Shown one piece after another: positions 27,874-34,865 of a DNA stretch of 34,865 bases. Numbering within the stretch: position 1 is the first letter of the stretch; each line of letters opens with the position of its first letter. This DNA comes from Anaeromyxobacter oryzisoli (GTDB lineage: Bacteria > Myxococcota > Myxococcia > Myxococcales > Anaeromyxobacteraceae), in NCBI RefSeq assembly GCF_022690765.1, contig NZ_JALCZA010000046.1, forward strand, positions 1-34,865, given 5' to 3'. The position numbers and the translations under genes are program-made. The notes under the pieces were generated by a model that was not told the origin of the DNA, did no database searches, and saw only the letters and a list, made by a program, of their open reading frames with translations.

Positions 27874-27917
27874 CGCCCTTCGACTCCGGCGCGCAGCGCG
27901 CGCCTACGCTCAGGGCG
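27874..27917. repeat. REP-like imperfect hairpin
   Basis: The arms CGCCCT and AGGGCG, an internal loop, then GGCGCGC-AGC-GCGCGCC make a two-part stem. The flanking TTCGAC...GCTCAGGGCGAACGG resembles the widespread CCCTTCGAC/GCTCAGGGCGAAC REP-type intergenic element of environmental bacteria. No RAYT transposase is recognisable nearby. Confidence 0.55.
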
Positions 27918-28137
27918 AACGGAGCTTCGAAGCGCCTGCGCTGCTCCGTCGTCGTGTGCCCCGGCTCGGCGACGGCATCGTGTGCCTCGCGACGGGCTCG
28001 ACCCAACGGAGAGGCGCTATGAGGCGCTCGCCGCGGCGCTCGGCCGCCCGGCGCCGGGCGGCGGGAGCGCCGGAGCAGGTCCAGTGGCCGCTCGTCGGCC
28101 CGGTCAGCTCGCCCGAAGAGCCGGGCCGGCCATCCGC

Positions 28138-29316
28138 TCACCCCGAGCGCTTCTTCTTCACTGCGCACGGCGACTGCGTTCCCGCGCGCCTGACACGTGC
28201 GGAGTCGGAGAGCTCGCCGTTCGACCGTCGCCTGAACCGGTCCATCCAGGCGTCCCCGAAGACCTTCCGAGCGGCGAGCTGGTTATGAAAGAAACAGAGA
28301 AGGTGAATGTTCTCGACCGTGGGCGGGCCGCCCAGGGCCTCGGCTTCGCGGTGATCGAACTCGAGCAGGTAGGTCGAGCCGCAGATGCCGCCGGAGTCGA
28401 GGGGGTACTGGCAGCGGCCGCCATCGCGGAGCCAGACCTGGCGCTTCACCTCCGCGGAGAGGTGCTCCGGCTTCGAGGGGCGGCGCTCCGCGAGCGGCTT
28501 CTGCACGAGCCCCTTCCGCTTGGCGCTTCGGGCGATGAGGAGGTCGAGGCCGACCTCGAGGATCTCCTCCGTGGTGGCGCCGAAATGCGAATGGGAGAGC
28601 GCATCCCGCGCAGCGTCGAGCTTCTCGAGGAAGCGGCGGGAGACGTTGAAATGAAGGCGCCGGAGGTCGGCGCTGAGCGGCTCGATGGATGTGCCACGGG
28701 GCTCGCGGGAAGATGGGGCGTGCGCCGCAGCGCGCGGAGAGTTGGCATCGACAGGGTTTTCCGGCGAACCTCGCGCCTCGAGGGGCTCGAATGGCGCCGC
28801 CGTGACGATGCTCGGAGCCGCAACCGGGAGAGCCGCGCCCGGACTCGCCGCCGCCGCGACCTCGAGACGCAAAACGGCCTCCTCCGTGGCCGGGGCGCGC
28901 ACCGCCGTCACGACCTCACGACGCGGCGGTTTCTCGACCGGCTTGATCTCGGCCGCAACCTCCGCCGCCTCGTGCTTCGAGCGGTGGAAGAACCGCGGCA
29001 GAACCTCGGCCCGGTTCTCGAGCGAGATCACCTTCGCCAGCTCCGCGATGCTCGAGATGCAAAGCCTCCCGTCGCGTAGCGGCTCGATGACCTCGGGGAA
29101 CCGCTGCACCAGCTCGGCCGCGGTCTTCCGGTAGAACGCGGCCCCCTTCGAGAGCCCGAGCTCACGATGGAGGAACCAGAACAGGCTCGAGTAGCCGAGC
29201 TCGACCCAGAGCCGCCGGCGATCGAAGTCGGCGAGGGCGACCAGGAAGTCGGCCATGCAGTCGTGCTCGCGGCGGAGGAGCTCGGAGAGGCGGGCGGAGA
29301 GATCGCGTGCGTGCAT
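28138..29316 (-). CDS. HNH endonuclease domain protein
   Basis: 392 residues from ATG 29316. The N-terminal part (1-115) is helical (RLWVELGYSSLFWFLHRELG, KGAAFYRKTAAELVQRFPEV) like the DUF222-type region that precedes HNH domains in multicopy bacterial proteins. Residues of about 120-215 are a Pro/Ala-rich linker. The C-terminal HNH domain (about 290-355) has Cys302, Cys312, Asp321-His322, Asn336, Cys341 and His344 (LEFDHREAEALGG, NIHLLCFFHN), all expected metal or catalytic positions. It appears intact. It lacks RuvC and bridge-helix segments, so it is not IscB, and no partner gene is visible. It is a possible selfish or mobile nuclease (inference), supported by the repeats around it. Confidence 0.85.
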   Translation of the reverse strand: MHARDLSARLSELLRREHDCMADFLVALADFDRRRLWVELGYSSLFWFLHRELGLSKGAAFYRKTAAELVQRFPEVIEPLRDGRLCISSIAELAKVISLENRAEVLPRFFHRSKHEAAEVAAEIKPVEKPPRREVVTAVRAPATEEAVLRLEVAAAASPGAALPVAAPSIVTAAPFEPLEARGSPENPVDANSPRAAAHAPSSREPRGTSIEPLSADLRRLHFNVSRRFLEKLDAARDALSHSHFGATTEEILEVGLDLLIARSAKRKGLVQKPLAERRPSKPEHLSAEVKRQVWLRDGGRCQYPLDSGGICGSTYLLEFDHREAEALGGPPTVENIHLLCFFHNQLAARKVFGDAWMDRFRRRSNGELSDSARVRRAGTQSPCAVKKKRSG

Positions 29317-29610
29317 GAACCAATGGTCTCACGGGATTTCACGACCTCCCCAGGCGCACGCATTCGCGCCTGGACGCGAGAACGGGAACGGTCCCTCGCG
29401 CCTCGGCTCCGCGCGGACTCGCGACGCACGGCGCCACCGCGACGCTGCGAGAGAGGCACATTCGGACGACCTGGGCTCGCGAAGCGTCACCCAACGGAAA
29501 ACGCGTCAACAGCCGATTGGTGAAATCGCGTTCCCGCGAAAGGGCTGCGGCCCAACGCTCAACGTGAAGCCATCGGCCGCCTCGCGAACGGCCGGCAGCG
29601 CGACGGGCGA

Positions 29611-29734
29611 CTCAGGCCATGGTGCCGGCGGACGCTCGTAGCGCTATCGGTGAAACGCGGGCCTCTTCGGGGCCGATCTTGCGCAGACGTTTCCCCCGCA
29701 CTGCGGCGCCTCGGTCTCTCCATCTTCCTGAGCC
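29611..29734 (-). repeat. inverted repeat flanking the HNH gene, right copy
   Basis: Read on the minus strand it runs GGCTCAGGAAG...AAGATCGGCCCCGAAGAG...GGCCTGAG, matching the left copy at 27697-27817 in inverted orientation, with the 33-bp core differing at 4 positions. Confidence 0.75.
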
Positions 29735-29858
29735 CAGACCGCTCGTCATTCAGTGCCGTTCGCCTGCAAGGTCCCCTCGACGGGCCTGCCCTCCGCCCGA
29801 GATGTGTTGAATCCCAGGCGCCTGCGGCGGGGTCCCTCCACCCTGCGTGACGTCTTCC

Positions 29859-29878
29859 GGGGCGTGCCGCCCCGCCCC
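29859..29878 (+). repeat. 20-bp direct repeat, right copy
   Basis: Identical to 27481-27500, in the same orientation. It lies 124 bp outside the right inverted repeat. Confidence 0.7.
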
Positions 29879-29883
29879 CGGCA

Positions 29884-29938
29884 CGAACCCGAACCCGAAC
29901 CCGAACCCGCACGCGAACGCGAACGCGAACCCGAGTGT
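29884..29938 (+). repeat. degenerate GAACCC/GAACGC hexamer array
   Basis: About nine hexamer units read CGAACC three times, then GCACGC, then CGAACG three times and CGAACCCGAG. It is a slightly varied array just left of the perfect GTCCCC array. Confidence 0.75.
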
Positions 29939-29956
29939 CCCCGCCCCGGATCCCGT

Positions 29957-30082
29957 GTCCCCGTCCCCGTCCCCGTCCCCGTCCCCGTCCCCGTCCCCGT
30001 CCCCGTCCCCGTCCCCGTCCCCGTCCCCGTCCCCGTCCCCGTCCCCGTCCCCGTCCCCGTCCCCGTCCCCGTCCCCGTCCCC
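29957..30082 (+). repeat. perfect (GTCCCC)21 tandem repeat
   Basis: 126 nt made of exactly 21 uninterrupted GTCCCC units, followed by a partial unit and three CGTCATC units. There is no spacer diversity, so it is a microsatellite-type array and not a CRISPR. Confidence 0.97.
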
Positions 30083-30104
30083 GTCATCCGTCATCCGTCA
30101 TCCG

Positions 30105-30180
30105 TCGAAGCACGGGGCACGGGGCACGGGCACGGGGTGACGGGCACGGAGATCGGGTGCGCATTCGGGTTCGGGTTCGC
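30105..30180 (+). repeat. low-complexity GC element, copy C
   Basis: It consists of GCACGGGGCACGGGGCACGG units followed by GACGGGCACGGAGA (30139-30152, shared with 22960-22973) and GGGTTCGGGTTCGC. Confidence 0.6.
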
Positions 30181-30234
30181 CCCGCGATCGGCGGTCGGCT
30201 CCCCTCGCCCGCCTGCGGCGGGGCCGTGGCGCCC

Positions 30235-30615
30235 TCACTCGAGCCGCAGCAGGCCCCGGACGGCCTCCGCCACCTGCTGCGCCTGCACCGGCTTCATGAG
30301 ATAGGCGCTGGCGCCGGCGTTCATCGCGCGCCGTTGATCGGCCTCGGCGCCCTCGGTGGTGATGACGAGGATGGGCACCCGTCGGTGCGGACCGCCGCTG
30401 CGGATCAGCGCGACCAGCTTGAGCCCGTCCAGGACGGGCATGTTCACGTCGGTGAGGACCAGGTCGAACGTCCCCGCGCTCAGCTTGCGCCATGCGTCGG
30501 CCCCGTCGGTCGCCTCGGTCGTCGTGAGCCCGGCGATCCGCCGGAGCGCGTGGCAGAGCTGCTTTCGCAGGGCGGAGCTGTCATCGACGACGAGCGCGTG
30601 AAGGTGCTGTGACAT
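30235..30615 (-). CDS. cheY: CheY-type single-domain response regulator
   Basis: 126 residues, 6 nt after cheB. All active-site residues of a receiver are present: Asp11/Asp12 (VVDDSSALRKQL), phospho-acceptor Asp56 (LVLTDVNMPVLDGL), Thr86/Thr87 (ILVITTEGAE) and Lys108 (YLMKPV). There is no output domain, so in a chemotaxis cluster it most likely carries the phosphate from a CheA kinase to a motility or other target; no cheA lies in the window. It is the last gene of the cluster. Confidence 0.92.
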   Translation of the reverse strand: MSQHLHALVVDDSSALRKQLCHALRRIAGLTTTEATDGADAWRKLSAGTFDLVLTDVNMPVLDGLKLVALIRSGGPHRRVPILVITTEGAEADQRRAMNAGASAYLMKPVQAQQVAEAVRGLLRLE

Positions 30616-30621
30616 GTCGGC

Positions 30622-31698
30622 TCAGGGCTCCCGGGCGAACCGGACGATGGCGTCGGCGAGCGCGGGCAGGCCGAGGACCGCGTCCACGGCGCCCGTGTCC
30701 GCGGCCGCCCGAGGCATCCCGTATACCACGGCGGTCTCCGCGGACTCCGCGAGCGCGAGCCCGCCGGCGCGCTTCACCTCGATCACGCCGCTCCGCCCGT
30801 CCTGTCCCATCCCGGTGAGCACCACGGCGCAGGCGCGGGCGCCGAGCACCCGCGCCCCCGAGGCGAAGAGACGATCGACGGAGGGGCAGTGCCCCGCCTC
30901 CCGCCTCGACGCACCGCGCGGCAGGATCGCCGCCCGCAGCGCCCCTTCCCCGTCGCGCCGGAGCTCCAGGTGATGGCCGCCCGGAGCGACGAGGACGCGC
31001 CCCGGGGCGACGAGATCGCCCTCCGCGGCCTCCTGCGCGCTGAAGGGCGTGCGCCGGCCGATGCGCTCCGCGAAGGCGGCGGTGAAGCGCGCGGGCATGT
31101 GCTGGGCGACCACGATCCCGAGGGGCAGGTCGCCGGGGATCGCTGCAAGGAGGCTCGGGATGGCGCGCGGGCCGCCGGTGGAGGCGCCGAGGAGGACGAC
31201 CCGGAGCGTCGCCTGGGCGGCCGCCGAGGCGACGCGCCCCGGTGGGAGGGGGCGCGCCGGCGGCGGGTCCTCCAGCCGGAGCGCGCGGACGATCGCGCAC
31301 TTCTCGAGGAGCGCGCCGCGGATCGCCGCGACGCCGCCGGCCTCCGGCTTCGCGACGAAGTCGAGCGCGCCGAGCTCGAGCGCCTTGAACACGTCGCTGC
31401 GCCCGGCCCGGGCGGAGACGACGATCACGGGCGTGGGGCAACGGTCCATGAGCAGCCGGAGGAAGGTGAACCCGTCCATGCGCGGGAGCTGCAGGTCGAG
31501 CACGATCACGTCGGGGCGGAGCCGCAGCGCGTCCCGCAGCGCCTCCTCGCCGTCCCGCGCCGCCCCGACCACCACGAACCCCTCCGCCTCGCCGAGGATC
31601 CGCGCCAGCCCGGCGCGGCTCGCGCCGGAGTCGTCCACGACGAGCGCGCGCAGGCACCGCGCGCCCGGCGGCGGTCGGAGCACCCCGCCCGGCGTCAC
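30622..31698 (-). CDS. cheB: chemotaxis protein-glutamate methylesterase CheB
   Basis: 358 residues from GTG 31698, with GGAGGAG 5 nt upstream and a 4-nt overlap with the cheR stop. The receiver domain has Asp22/Asp23, Asp68 (VIVLDLQLPRMDGF) and Lys117. The C-terminal esterase domain has the catalytic triad Ser173 (GASTGGPRAI), His200 (AQHMPARFT) and Asp300 (GMGQDG). It removes methyl groups from chemoreceptor glutamates for adaptation, countering CheR. Confidence 0.96.
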   Translation of the reverse strand: MTPGGVLRPPPGARCLRALVVDDSGASRAGLARILGEAEGFVVVGAARDGEEALRDALRLRPDVIVLDLQLPRMDGFTFLRLLMDRCPTPVIVVSARAGRSDVFKALELGALDFVAKPEAGGVAAIRGALLEKCAIVRALRLEDPPPARPLPPGRVASAAAQATLRVVLLGASTGGPRAIPSLLAAIPGDLPLGIVVAQHMPARFTAAFAERIGRRTPFSAQEAAEGDLVAPGRVLVAPGGHHLELRRDGEGALRAAILPRGASRREAGHCPSVDRLFASGARVLGARACAVVLTGMGQDGRSGVIEVKRAGGLALAESAETAVVYGMPRAAADTGAVDAVLGLPALADAIVRFAREP

Positions 31699-32561
31699 GG
31701 CCACTCCTCCGGACCTTCGGGGCGCCGGTACACGAGGTCGTCCTCGAGGTGGACGAGCTCGAAGGCCGCGGTGACGTTCAGGAGGGACTCCGAGTGCCCG
31801 AGGAGCAGCCACCCTCCAGGGCGGAGCTTCTCGTGCAGGCGCGCGAGGACGCGGCGCCGCGCCTCGAGGTCGAAGTAGATCATCACGTTCCGGCAGAAGA
31901 CGGCGTCGAGCCGGGGGACGGTGGCGAGGGCCCCCGGGTCGAGGAGGTTCTCGCGCTGGAAGCGGACCGACCGTCGGATCGCCTCCTCCACGGCCCACTT
32001 CCCGCCCCGGAGCCGGAACCACCGGCGCAGCGGCTCCACCTCGGGGTTGCGGAACGCGTGCTCGCCGTAGGCGCCGGCGCGCGCATGCGCGACGCAGCGG
32101 CGGGAGATGTCGCAGCCGACGACGTCCACGTCCCAGCCCTCGAACAGCCGCGACTCGCGGACGAGCATCGCGACCGTGTAGACCTCCTCCCCCGTCGAGC
32201 ACCCCGCCGAGAGGATCCGCAGCCGCCGCTCCCCGGCGTTTCGCCGGGCGAGGGCGGGGAGGATCTCGCTCGAGAACGCGCGGAGCTGGTACGGCTCGCG
32301 GAAGAAGTACGTCTCGTTCGTGGTGATGACGTCCGTCGCCTCGTCGAGCTCCGCCTCGCGCCCCGGATCGAAGCGCAGGTGCCGGTGGTAGTCCGAGAAG
32401 TCCCTCAGCCCGAGCGCCTGGACGCGCGGCCCGAGCCGCCGCTCCAGCAGGTAGCGGTTGTCGTCCCGGAACCAGAGCCCGCAGTGCGCGTGGAACAGCT
32501 CGCGGAGGAGCCTGAACTCCTCTTCGGACATCGCGGGGACGGCCGGATCCGAGCCGAGCAT
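31695..32561 (-). CDS. cheR: chemotaxis protein methyltransferase CheR
   Basis: 288 residues from ATG 32561; Met11 at 32531 is a shorter option. The N-terminal helical domain (FRLLRELFHAHCGLWF) is followed by the SAM-dependent domain with TNETYFFREPYQ (81-92), motif I ILSAGCSTGEEVYTVAM and FCRNVMIYFD. It methylates receptor glutamates using SAM. No TPR extension is seen. It lies 6 nt after the HEAT-repeat gene and is coupled to cheB. Confidence 0.95.
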   Translation of the reverse strand: MLGSDPAVPAMSEEEFRLLRELFHAHCGLWFRDDNRYLLERRLGPRVQALGLRDFSDYHRHLRFDPGREAELDEATDVITTNETYFFREPYQLRAFSSEILPALARRNAGERRLRILSAGCSTGEEVYTVAMLVRESRLFEGWDVDVVGCDISRRCVAHARAGAYGEHAFRNPEVEPLRRWFRLRGGKWAVEEAIRRSVRFQRENLLDPGALATVPRLDAVFCRNVMIYFDLEARRRVLARLHEKLRPGGWLLLGHSESLLNVTAAFELVHLEDDLVYRRPEGPEEWP

Positions 32562-32567
32562 GCGCGA

Positions 32568-34673
32568 CTACCGGGGCGCGAGCGCCGCGGCCGCCTCGGC
32601 GAACGCCCGCGCGACGAGCGGATCGGGGTCCTCGGCGGCCCGCCGCGCCGCCTCGGCGCGGAGCGCCGGATCCCGGCGCGCCGCCATGGCCACGGCGGCG
32701 GCGCGCCGGACGTCCCAGCGCGCGCTCCCGGCGGCCCCGAGGAGGATGGGCCCGGCTTCGGCGGCGGGGAGGAGGACGGCGGCCGCGACCGCCGCCTTCG
32801 CCACCTCCGGATCCCGGTGCGCGGCGGCCCGGACGACGACGTCCTCCGGCGGCGGCCCGAGCGCCGAGACCGCGTGGAGCGCCGAGACCGCCACCACCGC
32901 CGGCACCTCCGGATCCGCCAGCAGCGCGATCAGCGCCGGGAGCTGATCCCGCCGCCCGGTGGCGCCGAGCGCCTCCGCCGCAGCCGCCCGGACGGTCGGC
33001 TCCGGATCCCCGAGGGCCGCCCGGAGCGCGTCGAGCGCCCGGGTGCAGATCGGGTGCTCGCCGTCCGCGGGATCGCCCGCGCAGGCGCCGACGTTGGCGC
33101 CCGCGAGCGCGACGAACGCCCGGGCCGCGGCCGCCCGCGCCGGCCAGGCCGGGTCCCCGAGCGCCGCGACGAGCTCCGGGACGTGGCGGCCGCGCGCGTG
33201 CCCCCGCGCCGCGAGCGTCGCGATCGCGCCGGCGGCGGCCACGCGCTGGACCACCGCGTCGTTCCGGAGCGCCGCGGCCACGCGCGGCACGTCCTCCGGG
33301 CCGCCGACCGCGCCGAGGACGCGGTACAGCGCCGCGGACGGGGACGCGTCGGCCCGGTCCCGCACCGCCGAGAGCACGGCCGGCGCGGACTCCGGCGAGC
33401 CTCGCGCCAGCTCGACCAGCGCGTTCGCCGCCTGCATCGAGACGGCCGGATCGTCGTCCCCGAGGAGCCCGGCGAGCGGCGCCACCGCCTGCGCCCCGCC
33501 GAGCCGCCCGAGCGCCGCGATCGCCTCGCCCTGGACCAGCGCGTCGGGATCGCTGGCGTCGCGGATCACGCTCTCGAGGGCCGCCGGGCTGCCCATCCGC
33601 GCGAGCGCGGCGAGGGCGGCGCTCCGGCCGAACGGGCCGAGCTCCGGGATGACCTCGGCCAGGGAGGCCTTCATCTCGGCGCGCGCCGGCAGGCGGGCGA
33701 TCGCGTCGTCCACCAGGGGCCGCAGGCGATCGTCCTCGGCGCGCCGCAGCAGCGCGGGCACGTGGCGGGGCTCCGCGATCCACCCGAGGACGGTCACCGC
33801 GCCGACCGCCACGAAGGGCTCCTCGCTCGACAGCGCGGCGGCGCACGCGTCGCCGAGCCCGGGGTCCCGCGCCGCCGCGTCACGCGCGGCCACCTCGATC
33901 GGCCCCAGCTCCTCGCAGGCACGCCGAGCCCGTTGCTGGCCGACGCCGGCGAGGACGGCCTCGCGCGCGCCGCGCGTCCGCTCCGAGAGGCCGCGGGAGA
34001 GCAGCAGCGGCGCGGCGGGATCGTCGCTCGCGCCGAGGAGCCGGTACACCGGCCGGCAGAGGGCACGGTTCCGGAGGAACGGCGCGATCCGCTCCGGCGG
34101 GGGGCAGGCCCCGAGCCCGCCGAGCGCGCCGAGCACCGCGAGGCGGAGCCCCTCGTCGTCGAGGTCGAGCGCGGAGGCGAGCGTGGGGATCGCCGCCGGC
34201 CCGCCGATCTTCCCGAGCGCCTCCGCCGCGGCGCCGCGGACGTTCGGATCGGGATCCGCGAGGAGCGCCGCGAGGGGCGGGACCGCGCGGCGATCCCCGA
34301 GCGCGCCCAGCACCGCCACGGCGGCGAGCCGCTGGTGCGGCTCGTCGGCGTCGAGCGCGCCCACGAGCGGCTCGACCGCGAGCGCCCCGAGCCGCTCCAG
34401 GGCGCTCCCCGCGGCGTCGCGCGCACCGATGGTCTCGCCGGAGGAGAGCGCCGCGACGAGGGCCGGGAGGAGCGGCGCCGGATCACGGGCCGACGCGATG
34501 CGCTCCACGGCCGCCATCCGCACGCGCCAGCTCCCGTCGCCGAGGAGCCGGAGCAGGACCGCGCGATCGTCCGCGTCGGAGGGATCGAGCCCGACCGCCG
34601 CCCGGTAGCGCGCCTCCTCGTCGGGGGCGTCGCCTCGCGCGCGGTCCGCTGGGACGGGAGAGGGATCTCTCAT
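32568..34673 (-). CDS. HEAT-repeat scaffold protein of the chemotaxis cluster
   Basis: 701 residues from ATG 34673, overlapping the stop of the cheW-like gene by 4 nt (ATGA). Nearly the whole protein is built from 30-35-residue helical repeats with the pattern DPDPNVRGAAAEALGKIGGP, DPAVSMQAANALVELARGSP and DPEPTVRAAAAEALGATGRR, about 18-20 HEAT/PBS-lyase-type units. No catalytic motif is seen. HEAT proteins occur in some myxobacterial Che operons, where they are thought to serve as protein-binding platforms. Placement between cheW and cheR suggests it contacts the signalling array or receptor, which is inference. Confidence 0.85.
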   Translation of the reverse strand: MRDPSPVPADRARGDAPDEEARYRAAVGLDPSDADDRAVLLRLLGDGSWRVRMAAVERIASARDPAPLLPALVAALSSGETIGARDAAGSALERLGALAVEPLVGALDADEPHQRLAAVAVLGALGDRRAVPPLAALLADPDPNVRGAAAEALGKIGGPAAIPTLASALDLDDEGLRLAVLGALGGLGACPPPERIAPFLRNRALCRPVYRLLGASDDPAAPLLLSRGLSERTRGAREAVLAGVGQQRARRACEELGPIEVAARDAAARDPGLGDACAAALSSEEPFVAVGAVTVLGWIAEPRHVPALLRRAEDDRLRPLVDDAIARLPARAEMKASLAEVIPELGPFGRSAALAALARMGSPAALESVIRDASDPDALVQGEAIAALGRLGGAQAVAPLAGLLGDDDPAVSMQAANALVELARGSPESAPAVLSAVRDRADASPSAALYRVLGAVGGPEDVPRVAAALRNDAVVQRVAAAGAIATLAARGHARGRHVPELVAALGDPAWPARAAAARAFVALAGANVGACAGDPADGEHPICTRALDALRAALGDPEPTVRAAAAEALGATGRRDQLPALIALLADPEVPAVVAVSALHAVSALGPPPEDVVVRAAAHRDPEVAKAAVAAAVLLPAAEAGPILLGAAGSARWDVRRAAAVAMAARRDPALRAEAARRAAEDPDPLVARAFAEAAAALAPR

Positions 34674-34865
34674 GCGCGCCTCGACGCCTCGGCCTGGGCT
34701 CTCGCCGCGTCCGCCTCGCCCGGCACGGCGGGATCGAGGAGCGCCTTCACGTCGAGCAGCAGCCGCAGCCGCCCGTCGCCCGCGCGCCGCCCCGCGGGCG
34801 ACGGCGCGCTCCCCCCCCCGCACCCCCCGAGGTAGAACCCCGGCCCCAGGCCGGACGCCAGCCCC
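34670..34865 (-). CDS. CheW-like protein, C-terminal fragment
   Basis: The frame ending at TGA 34672-34670 stays open to the window edge (64 codons). It ends in DGRLRLLLDVKALLDPAVPG, the last strand and helix of CheW-type coupling domains (compare LLLDVxxLL), then an Ala/Glu/Arg tail. The preceding segment is Gly-rich and contains a run of nine G on the coding strand. The identification rests on this short segment and the che context, and the fragment could belong to another CheW-domain protein. Confidence 0.5.
   Translation of the reverse strand, partial: GLASGLGPGFYLGGCGGGSAPSPAGRRAGDGRLRLLLDVKALLDPAVPGEADAARAQAEASRRA

Larger units (their letters stand above)
27480..28137. other. non-coding, repeat-rich stretch after asnS
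   Basis: 658 nt with no supported gene: the long frames on both strands have low-complexity Arg/Ala/Pro content and no start signals. It holds the hairpin 27481-27495, a perfect GAGGGGC-TGC-GCCCCTC inverted repeat near 27564-27580, the left inverted repeat of the HNH region (27697-27817), a REP-like hairpin (27874-27917) and an 18-bp palindrome CCGCCCGGCGCCGGGCGG (28044-28061) that could terminate the HNH gene. Confidence 0.6.
29317..30234. other. non-coding stretch with inverted repeat, hexamer arrays and GC elements
   Basis: 918 nt with no supported gene. From left to right: plain sequence upstream of the HNH gene, the right inverted repeat (29611-29734), the right 20-bp direct repeat (29859-29878), GAACCC-type repeats (29884-29935), the GTCCCC array (29957-30082), three CGTCATC units (about 30082-30104) and CACGGGG/GGGTTCGGGTTCG repeats to about 30180. 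Frames across the array would encode Val-Pro or Gly-Asp dipeptide runs and are rejected as genes. Confidence 0.6.

Noticed and set aside
28138-29316. IscB-type nuclease with guide RNA
   Set aside because: The protein has an HNH domain but no RuvC segments or Arg-rich bridge helix, and the flanking repeats do not resemble a known guide RNA.
29957-30104. CRISPR array
   Set aside because: The repeats are 6-7 nt and contiguous, with no spacers and no cas genes.
29746-30304. Frames encoding Val-Pro, Pro-Ser or Gly-Asp dipeptide runs across the hexamer array
   Set aside because: They arise from the GTCCCC array in all frames and strands. None has a ribosome binding site or conserved domain.

Overview
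The window is very GC-rich (roughly 70-75% by eye) and carries genes typical of the Myxococcota: a FrzS/AglZ-like pseudo-receiver coiled-coil protein, a PilT ATPase coupled to a PilZ-family protein, a DUF4388 (PATAN) protein and a chemotaxis cluster with a HEAT-repeat protein. The gene content and the many GC-rich intergenic repeats fit Anaeromyxobacter or a close relative. The genus is inferred from gene content and style; there is no rRNA gene or other direct marker here.

Layout. 1-2607 (-) is the N-terminal part of a long coiled-coil protein with a degenerate receiver domain; its 3' end lies outside the window. 2815-3453 (+) is a small exported protein of unknown role. 3595-6917 (-) holds two overlapping carbohydrate genes, a GT4 glycosyltransferase followed by a glycogen-debranching-type glucosidase. 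7157-9192 (+) is a coupled PilT/PilZ pair, followed by a class I methyltransferase (9314-9988).

10222-21109 (-) is a long run of housekeeping and envelope genes. In transcription order these are a TPR/zinc-ribbon membrane protein, a DUF4388 protein, a PhoH-family ATPase, a 7TM-HD phosphohydrolase, the endoribonuclease ybeY, a ribbon-helix-helix-like protein, apolipoprotein N-acyltransferase (lnt) and release factor 2 (prfB). prfB has a clear programmed +1 frameshift site. mazG (+) diverges from this block, followed by a 518-nt non-coding stretch and rpsT (+). leuS and lptE (-) form a pair that diverges from asnS (+).

27480-30234 is an accessory, repeat-rich region. A lone HNH endonuclease gene is enclosed by about 120-bp diverged inverted repeats. 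Outside these lie two copies of a 20-bp hairpin sequence in direct orientation, and inside is a REP-like hairpin. Next to it is a perfect 21-copy GTCCCC tandem array. This is the most unusual part of the window. 30235-34865 (-) is a chemotaxis operon: cheW-like (partial), HEAT-repeat protein, cheR, cheB, cheY.

Three intergenic regions (about 3455-3595, 22955-23020 and 29880-30180) carry related GC-rich low-complexity repeats, two of them between convergent genes. Most genes are tightly packed, with 4-nt stop/start overlaps at pilT/PilZ, HD hydrolase/ybeY, cheR/cheB and cheW/HEAT, which suggests translational coupling.
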